DNA from: JBGPLH01 sp041486365 [NCBI: Thermodesulfobacteriota bacterium]
Lineage (GTDB): Bacteria > JAUYMQ01
DNA: 11,235 nucleotides
Reading direction: 5' to 3'
NCBI GenBank assembly: GCA_041486365.1
Contig: JBGPLH010000076.1
Location: forward strand, 1 to 11,235
Shown here: positions 6,151 through 11,235 of the stretch, in pieces
Layout of the letters: every line of letters begins with the position of its first letter
Numbering within the stretch: position 1 is the first letter of the stretch
Notes under the pieces: model-generated
Seen by the model: only the letters and a program-made list of their open reading frames with translations
The model's database searches: none
What the model was told of the DNA's origin: nothing
Made by a program: the position numbers and the translations under genes

Positions 6151-9100
6151 TTACTTCTTGGTACCGGCCTTGAGCAGCGGGTCCGGCTGGTACACGCCCG
6201 CGGGGGAGCGGATCAACTGCTGCCCGACGATGGCCGATCCGACCAGCGCGTTGTTCACCGGGGCCAGCGACGCGTCGAGGTACACCAGCGAGAGCGCCGG
6301 CAGCCGCGAGTTCCGGTCCACGCCCCGCCCGGTCACGATTCCGGTGACGTTGTCCACCGCCGCCGTGAGCGAGATGTTCCGGGCGTAGAAGTCGATCTCG
6401 CCGGTGGGCGACTCGAAGCTCGGGCCGAAGAAGCTCGAGCTGTTCGGGAACACGCCGTCCACCGCCGCATCCAGGGCGTTGGAGGTCCTTCCGGCGTTGA
6501 TGTCGATCACGCCGGAGTTCGCCCCCGCCGGGTCGAGGAACGCGTAGGGCATCGTCGGTGTCGCGAGCGAGGTGATCGGGCGGCTGGACGCGAAGATGTC
6601 CACGTCCACGATCGAGATGGGCGTCAGACGGCCCGCCACGTCCCCCGGAGCCGGAGGCGTCTGCAGGATATTGTCAGGACCCGGCTCGATCACCACGTCC
6701 AGCGCCTGCCCGCCGCCGAGCATATCGTCGCCGCCCGGGCTGGTCTCGATGAAGCGGTCGGCCCCCGGACCCACGACGACGGTCGAGGCCGAGAGCCCCA
6801 TGGTGCCCGGCTGTTTCAACTGAACGTCGTCCGCGCCCAGACCGCTGTTGACCACGCCGTTCGGGCCGGTGCAGATGTTGTTGGCCGGGCAGGTGTCGGT
6901 CGGCACGGTGCAGCCGAGCCCCTTGGCCATGAACTCCGTCGGGCAGCTCATCGTGCTCGCCACCACGCCGGGGCAAAGGGCCATGATTCCGGTGGAGCCC
7001 AGGCCGACGGCGTCGTCGCCGCCCGGGCAGGTGTTGAGAACGCCGTTGGGGCCCGGACCGATCACCGGCACGGTGGGAGTCCAGACGGTGTACGGCACGC
7101 CGGACCCGGTCACACCCGGAGTCCCGAAGGTCTTCCCGACCGGCTGGATCTGGACATCATCCCCGCCGATGCCGCTCTCCGCCTTCCCGTTCGAGCCGGC
7201 GAGGATCTTGCCGTCCTTGGGTCCCGCGAAGACCTGCTGACCCGCGAGGGTGAGCTGGATGTCGTCGCAGTTGGCGATCGGGGCCCCGCCCGGCGTCATG
7301 CAGGCGGTGGTCTGCACGATGCCGTCCGGGCCGGCGAGGATCGAGTTGTTGGCCGAAGGGAACCGGGACACGTTGATCAGGATGTTTCCCGAGATGAAGT
7401 TGTAGTTGTCGACCGTGGGGTCCCCGTCGAGGATGCTGTCCACCGGGCTGTTCAGCGTGTTGACGCTGAAGGAGCCCGCCACGATCAACTTCTGGCGGGG
7501 ACCGCCGCTGCCCGGCGTGTTGTAGATATTTCCGCCCGAGCCATCGGTGGAGATCTCGTTCGGCTCGGAAATCTGGTTGAACGAGATGTTGGAGGGGTCG
7601 ATGGTGCTGTTCGGGTCGTTGAAGTGCTGATCGTCGGACGTTCCGATGAAGCCGTCCGGTCCCGGAAAGTAGTCGAGTGCCACGTGGGAGAGGCCCGTGG
7701 GCATCGTCTTCGCCGGAAGCATGATCGGGACCTGCGACGGATCGAGCTTGGTGCTGATCGTGTCGTTCAGGTCGGTGAGAATCCGGAGGGTCGCCGCGAG
7801 CGAGGGCGAGTTGTCCGTGAGCGTGAGATCGAAGGACGCCACGCACCCGCCGAAGTTGGTGGAGGTGAGCAGGACCTGGAGCCCCTCGCCGTTCACGTAG
7901 TTGCCCACGGCCATTCCCGTGATGTTCGTGAGCGTAGTCTTGAAGAACCTCGGCGACCCGGTGTGCAGCACCGGATCGAACCCGTTGAGGTCCATCCAGA
8001 CGACCGACCCGTCGGCGTTCGCCACCAGCAACGTGGGGCTGTCCACCACGCGATCGTCCCCCGCGGGCGTCGTGTCCACGATGCCGTTCGGGCCCGCCTC
8101 GATGATCCGCGTGAAGGGCTCCCCTTGCCCGACCGGGATGTTCTGGATGTCGGTGCAGGGGCCCATGACGTTGTGGCACACGGTCGTATCGGCGATCCCG
8201 TTCGCGCCCGTGTCGATGGTGGTCGCCGGCATGCCGCCCGGGATCTGAGGCACGGTGGTCGTGACGCCGCCGATGACGACGTCATCACCCTGGGGCGTGG
8301 TCTGGAGGTTGAAGTTGCTCATGATGGGCGGCGCGTCGATCTCCCGCGTGTTCGGGAAGCCCTGCCCCACCGGGACCACCTGGATGTCATCGCAGGAGCC
8401 CGGGGCGTTCGGGTTGCACTTGGCGGTCTGCGCGATTCCGTCGCTGCCCGAGGTCACCCGGCCGCGGAAGGGCACGGGGGCATTGGTCGCCAGCGCGATC
8501 GCGACCGGGTTGGTCACGAACTGGGGGGACAGGAAGGTGATGCCCGCCGGGTTCGCCACGATCCGGGTATTGGGAAGTCCCACGCCGAGCGACTTGCACG
8601 TTCCGCCCGTCAAGCAGACGCCGCCCTGAACGCGCATGCCGGTCTTCGGATCGCAGAAGTCTCCCTGGCCGGACTCACTGTTGAAACCGCTCACGCCGGT
8701 GAGGCTGGCGCACAGGCCGTTGTCGGAAAGCACGTTCGCGATCTCGAGAGGGACCAGAGCGATGCGGCCGGTTCCCGACTCGATGACGAAGAGACGGCCG
8801 GCGTCGGCCCCCGGCGGATCCTGGTTGCCGCACTTGGCTGCGATGCCCGCGAATCCGTCCACGCAGGAGCCGATGCAAAGGGCCTTGGCAGGGGCGAGGA
8901 AGGCGAGGTCCGTCGGCTGGTTGAGGCCCCCCGACGCGAGGACATCCGTCACGCGCGACCGCCGGTAGTCGAGCATCGCGACCCCGCCGTCCTTGCGCGC
9001 GGCGAAGTAGACGTTGTCCTTCAGGTCGGGCGGAAGCTGCGGGGCCGTGGGCCGCTTGAAGGACAGATCGGTCCACCCGAAGCCGCCGTAGGTGAAGCCC

Positions 9101-10875
9101 GAGATCCCGGAGAGCAGGCCGGTGGACCCGTCGCGGGCGGCCTCGGCGCCCGAGTACACGCCGACCTGGGCCGGGCCCGGCTCGGCATATCCGACGCTCA
9201 GGAGCTTGGTGTCGCCCGCCGGAACATTGTCCCCGTTGCTACCGATGGAGAAGGCCCCCGAGGAGAGGAAGGCCACGGAGCCGGAGTTCGTCGGGTTACC
9301 GATGGGGTCGACCATGTTCGCGACCGCCGGGTACATCGTGACGACGGACTCGATCCCGACGGGCGCGCTCACCGGCGGCACGTTCTGGTTGGGCGCCGCC
9401 AGGGGCGTGACGATCTGGACGTCGTCGCCGGCGGCCGGGCCGGTCTCGGCGGTGCGGTTGGCGCCCGCCTGGACGGCCTGCGCGTCGAAGCTCTGCACGT
9501 CGCGGTTGCTGGGGAAGGCCACGAAACGCGCCGGGGTCTGCAGGATCTTGTCGGGGCCCGGACCCACGATCAACGTCGTGGCGGTGAGCCCCGTGGTGCC
9601 CACGGCAACTACCTGGACGTCGTCGCATGGAACGATGGCCGCGCCCGCGGGGTTCCCACCCGCCTTGCAGGCGGCCGTGTCCGCGTCGAGGTCATTGCCC
9701 GCGAGGATCCCGGAGTTTGCAGGTGTTTCGAGGGCGCCGTTCACGCCCGGGCCGACGCACGGCACGTTCTTGTTGGCGACGACCGTGCCCGGGGCGACGA
9801 GCTGGACGTCGTCGCAGGCGGCGACGGCGCTGCCGTCGGGGTTCTGGCAGGCGGTCGTGTCGCAATCGAAGGAGCTTCCGCCGGAGCCGCTCTGGTCCTG
9901 AGCCGCCTCGACCACGGGGACATCGTCCCCCCGGACGGCCGTCTGGAGGATGTGGTTAGACCCTCCGTCGAGGATGATGTCCGTGGTGTTCAGGAATCGC
10001 CCGATGCAGGCGGTCGTCTGGATGTCGTCGCCGCCCCGGCCGCTCTGCGAGATACCGTTGGGGCCGGCGCAGATCCTGTTGGCCGCGCATCCGCCCGCGG
10101 GCCCGACGAGGTCATCGCCGGACGGATTCGTCTCGAGGAGCCCATTGGCACCCGGGCTGATGACCACCGACGTCGCGGCCAGGCCGCTGTTGCCCACGTT
10201 GCTGGTCTGGACGTCATCGCCGCAACGCCCGCTCTCCGGAACGCCATTGGCACCCACCTGGATCTCGTTCCCGAGGATCATGTCGTCCTCGGCGGTGTTG
10301 GTGTTCAGGTTGGCGTTGCCGCCCGGGCTGATCACCACCGCTTCATTGCCGAATACGAAATTGTTGTTGTTCTCGGAGATCAGCGCGACGTTGTCCGAGA
10401 CCCCGTCAACGCAGTTCGAGTTCGTGGCGCAGGGCATTCCCGCCTTGAGGCCGGTCGCGCAGGCCCCCGCCACGCACTGGTCGGAGTCCGGGGGCGCCAT
10501 GGTTCCCGTCGGGAACGTGGTCCGGCGAACGCGCACCACGGCGCCTTCGGGGAAGCCGAGGACCGGCGGGTTTTGCGTGATGTTGTTGGCGGTTGTCACC
10601 AGCAGGTCGGTGCGGGCCAGAACGTCGATGAGGGGAACGGTGGGATTGGACATCATGCTGAAGCGCGGGACGATCTGGTTCACCATGGCCACGGAGGTCG
10701 GGGTTCCGAGGCCGCCCGCGAGGATGAGGAAGTTCGTCACCTTCTGGGACTTCACTCTCGTTCCGGCGAAGGACCTATCGATCCCGAGCGGCGCCCGGCC
10801 GCTCTCGATCAGCAGGCAGGCGGAGGTTCCGATGAGGGCGAAACCGATGGAACGCCAGAAACGCATACGTGACAT
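6151..10875 (-). CDS. Giant exported protein with about 18 GDD-type repeat modules
   Basis: About 1574 residues starting at the ATG at 10875, chosen because AGGGGG sits 6 nt upstream; an ATG at 10890 would add five residues. A basic N-terminus and hydrophobic stretch (about 6-23) act as a signal peptide or anchor; no PEP-CTERM tail exists and the end is GTKK. A Cys cassette of the form CxxxxC...C.....C lies at about 134-155. Three blocks (about 180-486, 806-945, 1178-1413) carry repeats such as GPNGISQSGRGGDDIQ and GPNGIVDTTPAGDD. Between them, segments such as LNQPTDLAFL...GRLFVIESGTGRIALVPL resemble NHL/SMP-30-like beta-propeller blades. The Asn/Asp-rich loops suggest metal, perhaps calcium, binding, which is inference. 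No named family is recognised. The coding strand is supported by the signal sequence, ribosome site and conserved protein repeats. Confidence 0.88.
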   Translation of the reverse strand: MSRMRFWRSIGFALIGTSACLLIESGRAPLGIDRSFAGTRVKSQKVTNFLILAGGLGTPTSVAMVNQIVPRFSMMSNPTVPLIDVLARTDLLVTTANNITQNPPVLGFPEGAVVRVRRTTFPTGTMAPPDSDQCVAGACATGLKAGMPCATNSNCVDGVSDNVALISENNNNFVFGNEAVVISPGGNANLNTNTAEDDMILGNEIQVGANGVPESGRCGDDVQTSNVGNSGLAATSVVISPGANGLLETNPSGDDLVGPAGGCAANRICAGPNGISQSGRGGDDIQTTACIGRFLNTTDIILDGGSNHILQTAVRGDDVPVVEAAQDQSGSGGSSFDCDTTACQNPDGSAVAACDDVQLVAPGTVVANKNVPCVGPGVNGALETPANSGILAGNDLDADTAACKAGGNPAGAAIVPCDDVQVVAVGTTGLTATTLIVGPGPDKILQTPARFVAFPSNRDVQSFDAQAVQAGANRTAETGPAAGDDVQIVTPLAAPNQNVPPVSAPVGIESVVTMYPAVANMVDPIGNPTNSGSVAFLSSGAFSIGSNGDNVPAGDTKLLSVGYAEPGPAQVGVYSGAEAARDGSTGLLSGISGFTYGGFGWTDLSFKRPTAPQLPPDLKDNVYFAARKDGGVAMLDYRRSRVTDVLASGGLNQPTDLAFLAPAKALCIGSCVDGFAGIAAKCGNQDPPGADAGRLFVIESGTGRIALVPLEIANVLSDNGLCASLTGVSGFNSESGQGDFCDPKTGMRVQGGVCLTGGTCKSLGVGLPNTRIVANPAGITFLSPQFVTNPVAIALATNAPVPFRGRVTSGSDGIAQTAKCNPNAPGSCDDIQVVPVGQGFPNTREIDAPPIMSNFNLQTTPQGDDVVIGGVTTTVPQIPGGMPATTIDTGANGIADTTVCHNVMGPCTDIQNIPVGQGEPFTRIIEAGPNGIVDTTPAGDDRVVDSPTLLVANADGSVVWMDLNGFDPVLHTGSPRFFKTTLTNITGMAVGNYVNGEGLQVLLTSTNFGGCVASFDLTLTDNSPSLAATLRILTDLNDTISTKLDPSQVPIMLPAKTMPTGLSHVALDYFPGPDGFIGTSDDQHFNDPNSTIDPSNISFNQISEPNEISTDGSGGNIYNTPGSGGPRQKLIVAGSFSVNTLNSPVDSILDGDPTVDNYNFISGNILINVSRFPSANNSILAGPDGIVQTTACMTPGGAPIANCDDIQLTLAGQQVFAGPKDGKILAGSNGKAESGIGGDDVQIQPVGKTFGTPGVTGSGVPYTVWTPTVPVIGPGPNGVLNTCPGGDDAVGLGSTGIMALCPGVVASTMSCPTEFMAKGLGCTVPTDTCPANNICTGPNGVVNSGLGADDVQLKQPGTMGLSASTVVVGPGADRFIETSPGGDDMLGGGQALDVVIEPGPDNILQTPPAPGDVAGRLTPISIVDVDIFASSRPITSLATPTMPYAFLDPAGANSGVIDINAGRTSNALDAAVDGVFPNSSSFFGPSFESPTGEIDFYARNISLTAAVDNVTGIVTGRGVDRNSRLPALSLVYLDASLAPVNNALVGSAIVGQQLIRSPAGVYQPDPLLKAGTKK
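6637..7344 (-). repeat. GDD-module block 3 of the giant protein
   Basis: This codes for about six modules, including GPDGIVQTTAC...NCDDIQ, GSNGKAESGIGGDDVQ, GPNGVLNTCPGGDD, GPNGVVNSGLGADDVQ and GADRFIETSPGGDD, then a degenerate GPDNILQTPPAPGDV. SG-type and T-type modules alternate. A Cys-rich insert (about 1300-1335) interrupts the block. Confidence 0.8.
8041..8460 (-). repeat. GDD-module block 2 of the giant protein
   Basis: This codes for two tandem dyads. Each has a Cys-pair module (GSDGIAQTAKC...SCDDIQ; GANGIADTTVC...PCTDIQ), then a PVGQGxPxTR linker, then a T-type module (NFNLQTTPQGDD; GPNGIVDTTPAGDD). It is the clearest view of the two-part repeat unit of about 60-80 residues. Confidence 0.8.
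9421..10335 (-). repeat. GDD-module block 1 of the giant protein
   Basis: This codes for about nine modules, from GNANLNTNTAEDD through GANGVPESGRCGDDVQ, GANGLLETNPSGDD, GPNGISQSGRGGDDIQ and GSNHILQTAVRGDD to GANRTAETGPAAGDDVQ. Two long Cys-pair modules (TAC...ACDDVQ; TAAC...PCDDVQ) and one degenerate copy are included. Confidence 0.8.
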
Positions 10876-10881
10876 GAAAAA

Positions 10882-10887
10882 CCCCCT
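10882..10887 (-). promoter_or_regulatory. Ribosome binding site deciding the start of the giant repeat protein
   Basis: On the - strand AGGGGG is followed by TTTTTC and the ATG at 10875, giving a 6-nt spacer. The ATG at 10890 has TTAGGGG directly touching it and no spacer, so 10875 is preferred. Confidence 0.65.
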
Positions 10888-10976
10888 CATCCCCTAAGCC
10901 GCAAGGGGTTCGGTTCGGGATTCGAGACGGCGCGCACCGGGAGACCCCGCAGGCGCTGCACGCTCCAGTAGCAAAT

Positions 10977-11027
10977 GTGGTGATCCCTCGACGGCGCGTG
11001 GTGATCGCTGACTGGCCCTTGGTGGTC
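10977..11027 (-). repeat. Three 9-bp motifs spaced exactly 21 bp upstream of the giant gene
   Basis: GTGGTGATC occurs at 10977-10985 and 10998-11006, and a variant TTGGTGGTC at 11019-11027. All are in the same orientation and 21 bp apart, i.e. two helical turns, so the copies face one side of the DNA. They lie 100-150 bp before the start codon and downstream of the possible promoter at 11124-11140. They may be operator sites or RNA leader elements. Read as protein they form a 7-residue repeat in one frame, but no convincing gene is present. Confidence 0.55.
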
Positions 11028-11123
11028 CGAGGACGTGGACGACCGGAAGGACTTCGCAACCGCGCGCGATGTGGGCATTCCGCGACAGTTGCCATATCGG
11101 AGTATCTCACTCCCGGTCAGGAG

Positions 11124-11140
11124 ATGCAAGCGGCACTCCA
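11124..11140 (-). promoter_or_regulatory. Possible sigma-54-type promoter of the giant repeat-protein gene
   Basis: On the - strand TGGAGTGCCGCTTGCAT has TGG (11140-11138) and TTGCA (11129-11125) at the exact sigma-54 spacing, GG-N10-GC. Both invariant dinucleotides, the flanking T, the G at position 7 and the full TTGCA/T side match; the middle of the -24 box does not. It would give a leader of about 240 nt. The same TTGCAT could instead be a weak -35 with GATACT (11106-11101) 17 bp downstream. Confidence 0.38.
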
Positions 11141-11235
11141 AATCGCATGACCCCCCGTTTTAGCTCTGCTTTTTCCTTCCGGTTGGCCGGCTCTGCACCC
11201 GGCGTCCTGCCGCCCATGGGTTCTCACGGCCGCCA

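Larger units (their letters stand above)
10891..11235. other. Non-coding upstream region of the giant gene
   Basis: This 345-bp stretch holds the 21-bp-spaced motif triplet and the possible promoter. Small frames here have Arg/Pro/His-biased translations and no ribosome site or recognisable motif. Beyond 11141 to the window end I see no gene, only a T-rich patch (11157-11178) and a small CCGG-TTGG-CCGG palindrome at 11179-11190. Confidence 0.6.

Noticed and set aside
5821-10872. A 1683-codon open frame on the + strand opposite the giant gene and part of the methyltransferase
   Set aside because: Its codons are exact reverse complements of the real genes' codons, so + strand stops would need TTA, CTA or TCA codons, which are avoided in GC-rich genes. 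The translation is Arg/His/Gly/Val-biased with no signal peptide or domain, whereas the - strand shows a ribosome site, signal sequence and conserved repeats.
10775-11141. Small - strand frames upstream of the giant gene
   Set aside because: Composition is Arg/Pro/His-biased, there is no ribosome site or known motif, and one overlaps the start of the giant gene in another frame.

Overview
The window looks like a chromosomal stretch from a GC-rich, Gram-negative-type bacterium, probably an uncultured environmental lineage. PEP-CTERM surface proteins, Cys/Asp-rich secreted proteins and a GT-C/TPR membrane protein point to Myxococcota-, Acidobacteriota- or former-Deltaproteobacteria-like groups. 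The phylum is a guess: no rRNA or phylogenetic marker is present.

Left part, + strand (1-2914). The 3' end of a secreted Cys-rich protein gene with a thrombospondin-3-like and a dockerin-like Asp motif (2-754) is followed by a long GC hairpin. Next come two closely related PEP-CTERM proteins of 229 residues each (938-1627 and 2166-2855), each with its own terminator. The roughly 540-bp gap between them holds two hairpins, an 11-bp tandem pair, a six-unit 15-bp tandem array and a possible sigma-54-type promoter. The two proteins share about 84% of their mature core, including long identical DNA runs, but differ in signal peptide and sorting tail.

Middle part, - strand (2939-5976). A Zn-ribbon class I SAM methyltransferase (5976 to 4924) overlaps by 4 nt (GTGA) a multi-spanning TMTC/DUF1736-like protein with C-terminal TPRs (4927 to 2939). 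This is a two-gene, probably translationally coupled unit, suggestive of surface glycan or glycoprotein modification. It converges on the second PEP-CTERM gene across a terminator that could work in both directions.

Right part, - strand (6151-11235). One very large exported protein (about 1574 aa) fills 4.7 kb. About eighteen copies of a G-x-[ND]-[GK]...[TS]...GDD module occur in three blocks, often alternating between two subtypes, separated by beta-propeller-like segments. Its upstream region has a GG-N10-GC site resembling a sigma-54 promoter and three 9-bp motifs exactly 21 bp apart.

Overall this is a cell-surface region: four exported proteins plus two genes likely to modify surface glycans. 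No exosortase gene is in view. The most unusual element is the giant GDD-repeat protein; the most testable regulatory idea is shared sigma-54-like control of the secreted-protein genes.
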